Source of the DNA: JBFELO01 sp041552055
GTDB lineage: Bacteria; Acidobacteriota; Thermoanaerobaculia; Thermoanaerobaculales; Sulfomarinibacteraceae
NCBI GenBank assembly: GCA_041552055.1
Contig: JBFELO010000117.1
Location: forward strand, 1-14,436
DNA length: 14,436 nt
Reading direction: 5' to 3'
In this document: positions 1-8,653 of the stretch, piece after piece
Position numbering within the stretch: position 1 is the stretch's first letter
How the letters are laid out: the number at the start of each line of letters is the position of its first letter
Made by a program: the position numbers and the translations under genes
Notes under the pieces: model-generated
The model's database searches: none
What the model was told of the DNA's origin: nothing
The model's input: the letters and a program-made list of their open reading frames with translations, nothing else

Positions 1-101
1 AGGTTCCGTTCGATGCCGATGTATCGCGTCGGCTTCTGTACCTTTGGCAGAACGCCGTCGAGCGCGGCACGGATTCGCTCGGGCGACGGAGATTGGGCCA
101 T
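1..101 (-). CDS. B12-binding radical SAM protein (TIGR03960-like), N-terminal fragment
   Basis: Only the first 33 or so codons are inside the window; the gene runs off the left edge. The start is the ATG at 101 (minus strand), preceded by GGAGG with a 5-nt gap. The peptide begins MAQSPSPERIRAALDGVLPK and continues VQKPTRYIGIERNL. From memory, a lysine-proline-x-RYIG stretch near the N-terminus is typical of the TIGR03960 B12-binding radical SAM family, whose substrate is not established. The diagnostic CxxxCxxC cluster motif would lie outside the window, so the family call rests on this short N-terminal match. The gene reads away from the repeat-rich region 102-1156, which must hold its promoter; I see no convincing promoter there. 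Confidence 0.6.
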   Translation of the reverse strand, partial: MAQSPSPERIRAALDGVLPKVQKPTRYIGIERN

Positions 102-441
102 CCAGTCCTCCGTTCGGTAGTCTACGGGGCCCGATGTCGATGAGGCCCGGCTATTCAGAAAGTGTTGGCGACGAGAAGGTTATTCCAGTCCCCACCCACC
201 CAGATGCGAGATGCGAGATTTTCCGCCCACCCGCTGGTTCGTCATCTTCGTCTTCATCCTCATCGACCACCCTCCCGTCCGTCGCTGGTCGCTTGTGGCT
301 GGACCGCCCGCCCGGCCGGATGCCAGATGCCTGATTCCGGATGGCCCCACCCGCGTCCGCGCCTGAGCCCGATCGGGGACGAAGATCCCAGCCACCCGTC
401 AATGGATGCTTGTCGCTCGTCGCTGGACCCCCGCCCACGCA

Positions 442-469
442 GGGCGTGTGGGCGTGTGGGCATGCGGGC
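442..469. repeat. Octamer tandem repeat (GGGCGTGT)n
   Basis: Three consecutive 8-nt units, GGGCGTGT, GGGCGTGT and GGGCATGC, then a partial fourth. It is one of several short-unit tandem tracts that mark intergenic DNA in this window. Confidence 0.8.
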
Positions 470-530
470 TTGACCGGAGCAAATCCCGAAGAGTCCCTCA
501 GGTCCGCAAGTCCCCACGCCCCCAAGTCCG

Positions 531-554
531 TCCGAGTCCGCGTCCGTGTCCGAT
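531..554. repeat. Hexamer tandem repeat (TCCGNG)n
   Basis: Four 6-nt units, TCCGAG, TCCGCG, TCCGTG and TCCGAT, in a row. The same hexamer occurs in reverse complement at 10394-10417, inside the other repeat-rich gap. Confidence 0.8.
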
Positions 555-560
555 TGAAGT

Positions 561-758
561 CTCTCGTTTGGTGCGATTACCGAAGCTTCGACGCGCCCTG
601 CCCCCGGCGCGCTCCCCGAGGTTGCCACCTTCAACAGTCTTGGACCTTATCGCCGATGGGATGCAGAGCAGAAAAGGCCCCAAGATTGTTGAAGATGGCA
701 CGCCCGTACGAGGCGCTGTCGTCGGCCTGACAATCGCTTCGAATATCTGACACCCGAG
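561..758 (+). repeat. Hairpin-bearing intergenic repeat unit, copy A
   Basis: A ~198 bp unit alignable almost end to end with the minus-strand copy at 10020-10218. It starts CTCTCGTTTGGT (561) and ends near CTGACACCCGAG (747-758). Inside is a long imperfect hairpin: left arm 624-646, right arm 676-699, loop about 29 nt. Pairing is nearly complete, with one C-A mismatch, one G-U pair and small bulges near the loop. The right flank (694-745) resembles the corresponding part of copy C closely. No gene function is assigned. The unit could be a mobile palindromic element, a transcribed structured RNA or a passive repeat. Confidence 0.75.
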
Positions 759-763
759 GAGGT

Positions 764-870
764 TTCTCCCCGACGCGCTCCCCGCGGGTGCCCCCCTTGA
801 CAATGTTGGGACCCGGCGGACTCTTTGGTGCGGCGATTTCGTTCCCAACATTGTCAAGAACGACACCCCC
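764..870 (+). repeat. Hairpin-bearing intergenic repeat unit, copy B (partial)
   Basis: Follows copy A after a few bases. It begins with TCTCCCCGACGCGCTCCCCG, identical to the matching segment of copy C, then GCGGGTGCCCC. The hairpin arms are 787-811 and 843-867, with a perfect 15-bp core (TTGACAATGTTGGGA at 797-811 paired with 843-857) around a 31-nt loop. The segment downstream of the hairpin does not match copies A and C, so this copy is truncated or diverged there. Confidence 0.75.
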
Positions 871-1092
871 CAGATCGAGTTGTCCGCGGCTTCTCACTCT
901 CGACGTACAGCCGACCCCGGGGGCAACCCTCATCCCCCAATCCCCAGGTGCCGCAGGCGCCGGCCATCCCCTCGAAGCCGTTTACCGTTGTTTCCCGCAC
1001 CGGTCTAGGTTGGGGTTGGGGAGAGAGAGAAAAAAAGGAGGGACGCATTCATCCGCGGTAGCATGCTGAAGAGTGTGCTGCCCTTGTAGTTA

Positions 1093-1104
1093 GCAGTGCA
1101 CTGC
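1093..1104. repeat. Perfect 12-bp palindrome
   Basis: GCAGTGCACTGC reads the same on both strands. It lies 53 bp beyond the 3' end of the leftward receiver-sigma gene. It could be a protein-binding site or a weak hairpin. No U-run follows closely on the minus strand; the nearest T7 (1036-1030) is about 57 bp further on. Confidence 0.4.
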
Positions 1105-1156
1105 GTTTGTCTGCGCCCCGATCCTCGTCACATCAAACTCTGAAGTCGACTTGTCG

Positions 1157-2125
1157 TCACGCCACCATGGTTTCCGCCGGTGCCTCGAGCTGCGCGATCG
1201 CCCTCGACAGCCGCTTCAACGCCCGGCCCCTGAGGGGCCCGATCGATCCGATGGGTCGTTCGAGAACTTTTGCAGCTTCCTGATAGCTCAGCCCGTGAAG
1301 GTAGATGAGAGACAGCAGCGTCCGGTCTGAAGGCCGCAGCAGATCGAGCCCTCGACCCACGACCTCGCGCATGTCTTCGGTGTCGTCCGGCGTGTGCAGC
1401 TCCAGATCCTCGAGGTAGCGCTCTGCGAGGTTCCGCTCCCGAATCAGTCGACGAATCCGCTTCTTTGCCTGGTTGATGGCGGTGCCCAGGAGCCACGTGC
1501 GGACGTTTCTGATTCCTTCCGCCTTGAGCACCAGCTGGAGCATCACTTCCTGCGACAGATCCTCGGCGTCTTCGGTCGACAGCCGGAACCACTTCAGAAA
1601 GACCGAGAACAGCATCGGCCGGTACGCCGCGATGATCCGATCGAGGGCGGCGGCGTTGCCGTTCTGGTACGCCTCCAGCAGCTGCTGTCCCTCTTCGTCG
1701 GTCAGCCGCTCGTTGGTGCGCCGCGCACTCTGCGGTGCGGGCTCGTGCTCGCCGAGATCGGTGAGCAGCCGTGCCAGCACGTCCACCGTCAGGGGCTTCG
1801 GCAGCATCTCGTCGACCCCGGCCTCTGCGGCCTCCTCGGCCACCGGCGCCAGATCGCATCCCGAAAACAGGATCACCCTGGCGTGGGGCGCCCGCCGTCT
1901 CGCGATCTTGGCGACCGCGAGGCCCTCGTGTCCGGAGTGCAAGCTGAGGTCGGTCAGGACGAGCGAGAAGCGGCGCCGCTTCAGGGAGTCGCGGGCCTCG
2001 TCCAGACTTCCGGCCGGGGTGACGCGCGCGCCCTGCTCGGTGAGTGCGAGCCCCACCGATTCGCGCACGCCAGGGTCGTCGTCAACCAGCAGCACGTCGA
2101 CACCTGGGTGAGTAGATCCTTGCAT
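1157..2125 (-). CDS. Receiver-ECF sigma fusion protein
   Basis: A 322-residue protein joining a response-regulator receiver domain to an ECF-type sigma factor. Receiver, about residues 9-124: acidic pocket D15/D16, phosphoacceptor D59 (VLTDLS), switch serine S88 and K110 (PKP) are all present, so phosphorylation looks possible. Sigma region 2, about 150-229, includes DAEDLSQEVMLQLV (186-199). Sigma region 4, about 255-310, has the helix-turn-helix LSYQEAAKVLERPIGSI (279-295). An ATG 31 codons upstream is possible, but the start at 2125 fits the domain edge and has GGGAGG 5 nt upstream. The likely role is promoter selection controlled by a sensor kinase. No kinase or anti-sigma gene is adjacent. 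It differs from PhyR, where a sigma-like domain precedes the receiver. Confidence 0.85.
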   Translation of the reverse strand: MQGSTHPGVDVLLVDDDPGVRESVGLALTEQGARVTPAGSLDEARDSLKRRRFSLVLTDLSLHSGHEGLAVAKIARRRAPHARVILFSGCDLAPVAEEAAEAGVDEMLPKPLTVDVLARLLTDLGEHEPAPQSARRTNERLTDEEGQQLLEAYQNGNAAALDRIIAAYRPMLFSVFLKWFRLSTEDAEDLSQEVMLQLVLKAEGIRNVRTWLLGTAINQAKKRIRRLIRERNLAERYLEDLELHTPDDTEDMREVVGRGLDLLRPSDRTLLSLIYLHGLSYQEAAKVLERPIGSIGPLRGRALKRLSRAIAQLEAPAETMVA

Positions 2126-2202
2126 CGTGGCCTCCCGGGCGACAGTGACGCACGATCCGTGCCAGCGTGCCGATCCGGAGTCGATTCGATAACTTGTTTT
2201 TT

Positions 2203-2219
2203 TATGGATATTTACCATA
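2203..2219. promoter_or_regulatory. Inverted repeat in divergent control region
   Basis: TATGG, a 7-nt AT spacer, then CCATA. It sits in the AT-rich segment upstream of the receiver-sigma gene and could be an operator or part of its promoter. The arms are only 5 bp, so chance is possible. Confidence 0.3.
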
Positions 2220-2250
2220 TCGACGTAAGGAGCAGTTATCGCAGGTGCGA

Positions 2251-2275
2251 GTGTTCATGTCCAATTATTGAACAC
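2251..2275. promoter_or_regulatory. Inverted repeat GTGTTCA-n11-TGAACAC
   Basis: Perfect 7-bp arms at 2251-2257 and 2269-2275 with an 11-nt spacer, about 35 bp upstream of the proposed fmt -10 box. Position and symmetry suit a dimeric regulator site. Which of the two divergent genes it would control cannot be told. Confidence 0.4.
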
Positions 2276-2309
2276 GGCATTTTCCGCGACCGGTTCTCGA
2301 TTCGTGGTG

Positions 2310-2315
2310 TACACT
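2310..2315 (+). promoter_or_regulatory. Putative -10 box of fmt
   Basis: TACACT ends 7 bp before the fmt ATG, so transcription would begin at or one base before the start codon. There is no Shine-Dalgarno sequence upstream of that ATG, which agrees with a leaderless message. No good -35 box is seen at the right spacing. Confidence 0.4.
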
Positions 2316-2322
2316 GCGCACT

Positions 2323-3261
2323 ATGAGAGTTGTGTTCTACGGCACTCCCGATTTCGCGGTCCCGACGCTCGAACGGTTGATCGCCAGCCCTCACCAGGTC
2401 GTCGAGGTGGTGTCGAGACCAGACAGACCCGTCGGTCGTCACCGGGAGATGGCACAGCCGCCGATCGTGGCACGGGCGATGAGGCATGACATTCCGGTCT
2501 TTCAACCCAAGAGTCTGAAGGGTGCTCAGGCCGAGCAGCACATCGCCGAGATCGAGGCCGACGTGGCGGTAGTGGTGGCATACGGCAAGCTGATTCCTCC
2601 TTCACTGCTCGGTGCACCGCGCCTGGGATGCGTCAACCTGCACCCGAGCCTGTTGCCCAGGCATCGTGGCCCGTCTCCGATCCAGTGGACACTGGTGTGC
2701 GGCGACCGGGTGACCGGGGTGACCACCATGCTGCTCGACGAGGGAATGGACACCGGTCCGATTCTGCTCCAGCGGAGGGTCGAGGTGGCGCCGGCCGAGA
2801 CCGCCGACCAGCTGGCGGCGCGACTCGCCGCGGTCGGCGCCGAGCTGATGGTGGAGACGCTCGACGGCCTCGAGGACGGATCGATCACGCCCCGGCCTCA
2901 GCCCGAGGACGGGGCCAACGTGACGCCAATGCTGCGCCGAAGCTTTGCCAAGGTCGACTGGAAGATGCCGGCCCGGCAGCTGGTGAACCGGCTGAGGGGC
3001 TTCACGCCGTGGCCCGGGTTGTACACGAGGTTCCGGGGTGGACGGCTCAAGATCTTCGGCCTCGAGGAGGTCAGCCCGGTGCCCAACGGGGCCGATGAGC
3101 CGGGCACGGTGCTGTCCGTCGATCCGTCGGGGATCGTGGTCCGGTGCGGACGGCGCACCGCTGCGCGGATCACGGAGATGCAGCGGGAAGGCCGCCGCCG
3201 GATGCCGGCCGACGCCTTCCTGATCGGCGAGCGGGTGAGTCGAGGTGAGCAGTTCGGCTGA
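2323..3261 (+). CDS. fmt: Methionyl-tRNA formyltransferase
   Basis: 312 residues, the usual length for the family. The enzyme transfers a formyl group from 10-formyltetrahydrofolate to methionyl-initiator tRNA in the cytoplasm. The N-terminal Rossmann-type domain opens MRVVFYGTPDFAVPTLERL. The catalytic triad is visible as N105 and H107 in CVNLHPSLLPRHRG and D143 in DEGMDTGPI, matching N108/H110/D146 of E. coli. The C-terminal tRNA-binding domain contains RLRGFTPWPG (about 224-233). The ATG at 2323 is supported by the conserved N-terminus, although no Shine-Dalgarno sequence is present. Its stop overlaps the rsmB start by 17 nt, the common fmt-rsmB arrangement. The usual def gene is not upstream; a receiver-sigma gene is divergent there instead. 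Confidence 0.97.
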   Translation: MRVVFYGTPDFAVPTLERLIASPHQVVEVVSRPDRPVGRHREMAQPPIVARAMRHDIPVFQPKSLKGAQAEQHIAEIEADVAVVVAYGKLIPPSLLGAPRLGCVNLHPSLLPRHRGPSPIQWTLVCGDRVTGVTTMLLDEGMDTGPILLQRRVEVAPAETADQLAARLAAVGAELMVETLDGLEDGSITPRPQPEDGANVTPMLRRSFAKVDWKMPARQLVNRLRGFTPWPGLYTRFRGGRLKIFGLEEVSPVPNGADEPGTVLSVDPSGIVVRCGRRTAARITEMQREGRRRMPADAFLIGERVSRGEQFG

Positions 3262-4495
3262 CCGGGGACGGGCGGCGCGACTTCTGATTCGGATCGAGGA
3301 AGGCGCATTCGCCTCACGGCTGCTGGCGGGGCGGCCGGTGCCCGGGGTCCGTGCGCGCGTCCTCGGCGTGCTCCGCTGGCAGCGCGCTCTGGATGCGGTG
3401 CTGAAACCGCTCTGCCGCCTGCCTCTCGAGCGACTCGACCCAGAGGTGCGCACCGCGCTGAGGATCGGGCTCCACGAGACGGTCGAGTTGGGTGTACCGG
3501 CTGCGGTCGCCACGGACGGTGCTGTGCACCTGGTGCGCCGGCTGGGGAAGGGCTCTGCGGCCGGTCTGGTCAACGCGGTGCTACGGCGGGCGGGTGCCGC
3601 GTGGGCGGAGCATCTCCAGGATGCCGCGCCGGACCTGCGCCTGTCACATCCCGAGTGGCTCTACCTGCGCTGGCGAGCCCGGTTCGGCTCGCCAGCCGCC
3701 GAGAACATGATGGCGGCCGCTCAGCGACCGGCCCCGGTGTGGGTCTGGTTCCTCGACGCGGGGCACGATGAAGACCGAACGGGAGCACGGTCGCACCCGT
3801 GGTGTCCGGGAGCGTGGCGAGCTGTCGATGACGACTCCGTCATGGTTGAGGAGGTCCAAGCCGGGAACGCGTACGTCCAGGACCCCAGCTCGCAGCTCGT
3901 CGCCCACGTGGGTCATGGGTTGGTGCCGACGGGGAGCTTCGTCGACCTGTGCGCGGCACCGGGGGGCAAGACTGCGCTGCTGGTCCGACTCGGCGAGTGG
4001 CAGCGGACACTCGCGCTCGACCTCAGGGTCCGGCGCGTGCGACTCATGCGTCTGCTGCTCGGGAATCGCTCGGGTTGTTGGCTCGCCGCGGCGGATGCGG
4101 CCCGACCGCCGCTGCGCGAGTCCACCTTCGATCTGGTACTCCTCGACGCGCCGTGCAGCGGCACCGGGACGCTGCGCCGGCACCCCGAGCTGCGATGGCG
4201 GTTGACCGAGGCTTCGATCACCCAGATGGCGGAGCTGCAGGCAGAGCTGTTGGTCGAGGCGCTGCGACTGGTCGCGCCGGGTGGCGTGCTGCTGTACGCC
4301 ACCTGCTCGGTCGAGCCAGAGGAGAACGAGGACCACTTCCGGCGGCTGCCGGCCGGGTTCGAGGTGGTGGACCTGGAAACGGAACTGCCCCAAGGAGTGC
4401 CGGGGCTCACCACAGATTCCCGCGGCGCGAGAATCCTGCCCAACGCCGACGGCGACGGCTTCACCATGCACGCCCTGCGCAGGGTGGAGGAGTGA
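3245..4495 (+). CDS. rsmB: 16S rRNA (cytosine-967 C5)-methyltransferase RsmB
   Basis: 416 residues, close to the E. coli protein (429). The N-terminal half (about 1-140) is a NusB-like RNA-binding domain. The C-terminal half is a SAM-dependent methyltransferase: motif I DLCAAPGGK (234-242), motif IV DAPCSGTGTLRRHPE with C304, and motif VI YATCSVEPEEN with C354. By family precedent C354 is the nucleophile and C304 helps release the product. The start is GTG at 3245, within the last codons of fmt, with no strong Shine-Dalgarno sequence; translational coupling to fmt is likely. The gene converges on the leftward ABC-F gene across a 164-bp gap. Confidence 0.95.
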   Translation: MSSSADRGRAARLLIRIEEGAFASRLLAGRPVPGVRARVLGVLRWQRALDAVLKPLCRLPLERLDPEVRTALRIGLHETVELGVPAAVATDGAVHLVRRLGKGSAAGLVNAVLRRAGAAWAEHLQDAAPDLRLSHPEWLYLRWRARFGSPAAENMMAAAQRPAPVWVWFLDAGHDEDRTGARSHPWCPGAWRAVDDDSVMVEEVQAGNAYVQDPSSQLVAHVGHGLVPTGSFVDLCAAPGGKTALLVRLGEWQRTLALDLRVRRVRLMRLLLGNRSGCWLAAADAARPPLRESTFDLVLLDAPCSGTGTLRRHPELRWRLTEASITQMAELQAELLVEALRLVAPGGVLLYATCSVEPEENEDHFRRLPAGFEVVDLETELPQGVPGLTTDSRGARILPNADGDGFTMHALRRVEE

Positions 4496-4557
4496 TGTGG
4501 TTCAGAGATCGTGCAACTGTGAAGACCGGTGCGATCGCCATTGACGTGAGTCATTAG
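4495..4557 (+). CDS. Possible 20-residue micro-ORF coupled to rsmB
   Basis: The rsmB stop overlaps a start as TGATG, opening a 20-codon frame (MWFRDRATVKTGAIAIDVSH) that ends in TAG. The overlap is typical of coupled genes, but the peptide matches nothing I know. It may be the remnant of a longer downstream gene lost before the repeats at 4600-4650, or chance. Confidence 0.15.
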   Translation: MWFRDRATVKTGAIAIDVSH

Positions 4558-4599
4558 CGTGCGGATTGCCACACGACCGGCTCTGGTTGGGAGGGCGAT

Positions 4600-4652
4600 C
4601 CAGCATCAAGCATCGGGCATCGGACGATGAAGACGAAGACGAAGAGCGGGAG
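4600..4652. repeat. Short tandem tracts between convergent genes
   Basis: A degenerate heptamer run (CCAGCAT, CAAGCAT, CGGGCAT) is followed by GACGAA hexamers from about 4626. It occupies the gap between rsmB and the ABC-F gene and resembles the heptamers at 13786-13827. No clear intrinsic terminator is seen for either gene. Confidence 0.6.
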
Positions 4653-4659
4653 GGCGGAG

Positions 4660-6578
<1,919 letters not shown>

Positions 6579-6582
<4 letters not shown>

Positions 6583-7088
6583 CTGCGGAATTGCTCCCGC
6601 GTCAGCCATGTCCCCTCGCGCGATCGCGGGTCGATGTCTTCGACATTCCGCCACGGTCGCGAGTACACCCTGAGGTCCCGGCCGTCCTTCGGCCAGTAGA
6701 CCCAGCCGAGGGTCGCCGAGCCTCGGGACCATTCGAGGTTCAGCTGCGGCACGGTGATCACCCCGGTGAACTGGTCCTCCAACGCGTCACCCTCGCCCCG
6801 AGCCCCCTCGGCCCTTGAGAACGTGGAGGACCCGGGTTCCGATACCGCCCACCAGTAGTGGATGCGGTCGCCGAGTGCCGACCGCGAGGCGATCTTGAGC
6901 GCGACGAGGCGGTCGTCGTCGCCGAAGAGGACGTAGCGACCGTACGGCACGCCGATCGCGCGGACGTCGGCAATCACCTGCTCCTCGGTGGGAAGCGCAC
7001 CGGTATCCGGTATTTCGGCGCGACAACCTGTCAGCACCGCGGTCGCAATCGCGACTCCGAATGCGGCCAACGGGATGCGCGAAGTCAT
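6579..7088 (-). CDS. Small lipoprotein of unknown function
   Basis: 169 residues. A signal sequence (MTSRIPLAAFGVAIATAVLT) ends in the lipobox LTGC with C22 as the lipidation site, leaving a mature protein of about 148 residues. The body is rich in tryptophan and tyrosine (IHYWWAVSEPG, LGWVYWPKDGRDLRVYSRPW) and looks like a compact beta domain, but I do not recognise the family. AGGA lies 7 nt before the start. The stop overlaps the ABC-F start as ATGA, so the two should be co-transcribed and translationally coupled. A lipoprotein coupled to a cytoplasmic ABC-F gene is unexpected, and no functional link is evident. Confidence 0.8.
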
Positions 7089-7237
7089 GGTTCCATCCTG
7101 AAATGCACTCTAGCAGGGTCGTTTTCCCGCCCGGGTCAATTGGGTTGGACATCGTCGTTGGGAACAAGAACGCCGCGAGCGGCGCGATTCCGCGGTATTA
7201 TTGGCGGCGATTCAACACTCCCGGGAGGGATTGATCA

Positions 7238-7717
7238 ATGGCAAGAGCAGTCTATGTGGCGATGGTGGTCGCAATGGCGGTGCCGGCACTGGGCGGGGCG
7301 GCCGACGGCGACCAGATCGTCGGCCTGTGGGCGACCGCACCGGACGAGGTGGACGGGAACGCCCATGTCGAGATCTACAAGAACAACGGCACGTACGAGG
7401 GCAAGATCGTCTGGCTCGAGAAGCCGGTCTACAACCCGGATGACGAGGAAGGGATGGCCGGCCAGGACAAGGTGGACCGGGAGAATCCCGACGAGGCGCT
7501 GCGGGAGCGGCCGATCCTCGGGCTCCAGATCATGTCCGACTTCGAGTACGGCGGCAACAATAAGTGGAAAAAAGGCACGATCTACGCACCGGACGACGGC
7601 AAGACCTACAAGTGCAAGATGTCGCTGTCCGAGGGTGTACTCAAGGTGCGCGGGTACATCGGCATCTCCATGCTCGGGCGAACCGAGGAGTGGACCAGGG
7701 TGCCGGCCAAGCAGTAG
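7238..7717 (+). CDS. Secreted DUF2147 protein
   Basis: 159 residues with an N-terminal signal peptide (about 1-22, MARAVYVAMVVAMAVPALGG then AADG). The mature part matches the DUF2147 pattern as I know it: IVGLWAT near the start, GTYEGKIVWLE, RPILGLQIM, W-KKGTIYAPDDGKTYKCKM and the closing VRGYIGISMLGRTEEWTRV. This family is a small exported beta-barrel-like domain of unknown biochemical role, sometimes linked to envelope stress. GGGAGG sits 9 nt before the ATG. The dioxygenase-family gene begins 68 nt downstream on the same strand, so they may share a transcript. A possible -10 (TATTAT, 7196-7201) lacks a good -35. Confidence 0.85.
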   Translation: MARAVYVAMVVAMAVPALGGAADGDQIVGLWATAPDEVDGNAHVEIYKNNGTYEGKIVWLEKPVYNPDDEEGMAGQDKVDRENPDEALRERPILGLQIMSDFEYGGNNKWKKGTIYAPDDGKTYKCKMSLSEGVLKVRGYIGISMLGRTEEWTRVPAKQ

Positions 7718-7785
7718 CCGAGATCTCGAGCTGTGAAACGACGAACCGTGGAAATCTGGAACTGCGCGCCGAATCGGGGTCCGAC

Positions 7786-8568
7786 ATGGACGTGACCTAC
7801 GCCTCGTACCTCAAGCTCGATGAGTTGCTCCGGCTCCAGCGACCGCTGTCCGACGCGCCGGAGCACGACGAAATGCTGTTCATCGTGATCCACCAGGTCC
7901 ACGAGCTGTGGCTCAAGCAGCTATTGCACGAGCTCAAGCTGCTCCAACTCGCCCTCGAGAACGGCCACAGTCCGACCGTCATGCGCACACTTAGAAGGCT
8001 GATCACGATCGTGAAGACTCTGTTGTCGCAGGTAGATGTGCTCGAGACCATGACGCCGGTCTCGTTCAGCTCGTTCCGGGAGCGACTGCGTACGGCCGGT
8101 GGCCGCCGATCGGTCCAGTTCCGCGAGTTCGAGATCGTGCTCGGACGTCGGGACGAATCGGTCTTCGATGGCTTCGCGGAGGAAGGACCGGAACGCGCGC
8201 GCCTCAAGGGGGCGATCGCGCGGCGCCCACTGTACGACTCGTTTGTCAGATACCTGGTGCACATCGGATACTCCGTGCCGGCCGAGGTGCTGGAACGAGA
8301 CGTCACCCAGCCCTACGAGCCGCAGCCCAAGGTCCAGGATGCACTGGCGGACATCTACACCACCGACCCGACCGCATGGCAGGTGTGCGAGCTGCTGGTG
8401 GATCTCGACGAGGCGCTTCAGGCGTGGCGCTATCGACACCTCAAAATGGTCGAGCGGACGGTCGGGGGAGGGTTCGAGCCCGGCGGTGCCGAGGCCGTGA
8501 AACACCTCAAGGACAGGCTGCTCGAACCGGTCTTCCCGGACCTGTGGCAGGTCCGGGACCGCCTGTGA
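7786..8568 (+). CDS. Tryptophan 2,3-dioxygenase family protein, divergent
   Basis: 260 residues, slightly short of the usual 280-300. The family opens heme-dependently the indole ring of tryptophan. Conserved here: YASYLKLDELL-LQRPLS, HDEMLFIVIHQVHELWLKQ with H36 (H55 of the Xanthomonas enzyme), LETMTP with R98 (R117, binds the substrate carboxylate) and WRYRHLKMV with H218 (H240, heme ligand). F94 replaces Y113, as in many homologues. However, the segment normally SGFQS reads GGRRS (105-109), and the GTGGSSG motif with the substrate-contacting threonine (T254) is absent, replaced by GGGFEPGGAEAV. So heme binding is likely but the substrate may not be tryptophan. The start at 7786 has only a weak GGGG upstream. 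No kynurenine-pathway gene is nearby. Confidence 0.85.
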   Translation: MDVTYASYLKLDELLRLQRPLSDAPEHDEMLFIVIHQVHELWLKQLLHELKLLQLALENGHSPTVMRTLRRLITIVKTLLSQVDVLETMTPVSFSSFRERLRTAGGRRSVQFREFEIVLGRRDESVFDGFAEEGPERARLKGAIARRPLYDSFVRYLVHIGYSVPAEVLERDVTQPYEPQPKVQDALADIYTTDPTAWQVCELLVDLDEALQAWRYRHLKMVERTVGGGFEPGGAEAVKHLKDRLLEPVFPDLWQVRDRL

Positions 8569-8613
8569 TCGTCCAGCACGTGCTTCAAGGAGATTCTGCG
8601 ACCCGCCGAGGCG

Positions 8614-8642
8614 TTGGCCAGGACTTTGTCGTGGGTTATGGT
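8614..8642 (+). promoter_or_regulatory. Putative sigma-70 promoter upstream of the DUF4388 remnant and TetR
   Basis: TTGGCC (8614-8619), 17-nt spacer, TATGGT (8637-8642); each box matches consensus at four of six bases. It lies 11 bp before the ATG at 8654, which would give a very short leader, and would also serve the TetR gene. Confidence 0.45.
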
Positions 8643-8653
8643 CGTATCTCGGA

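Larger units (their letters stand above)
102..1156. other. Repeat-rich non-coding region
   Basis: About 1 kb without a credible gene. Reading frames here are GC-rich shadow frames with no conserved domain and no proper ribosome binding site. The stretch holds short degenerate tandem repeats (roughly 200-220, 442-469, 531-554), a module shared with 10223-10396 on the other strand, two hairpin-bearing repeat units (561-758 and 764-870), a purine-only tract near 1015-1042 and a perfect 12-bp palindrome at 1093-1104. Nothing recognisable is seen between 885 and 1010. Confidence 0.75.

Noticed and set aside
1394..2326. 310-codon plus-strand frame opposite the receiver-sigma gene, and similar long antisense frames at 2602-3573 (-), 5182-6117 (+) and 10888-11877 (+)
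   Set aside because: They lie opposite well-recognised genes in GC-rich DNA, lack conserved domains and ribosome binding sites, and are shadow frames.
6583..6732. Longer N-terminus for the ABC-F protein
   Set aside because: It would overlap the lipoprotein gene extensively, and ABC-F proteins begin at the MIAVKDL position; the ATGA overlap supports 6582.
7238..8568. DUF2147 plus dioxygenase as a tryptophan catabolic operon
   Set aside because: There are no kynureninase, formamidase or 3-hydroxyanthranilate genes, and DUF2147 is an exported protein without a known role in the pathway.
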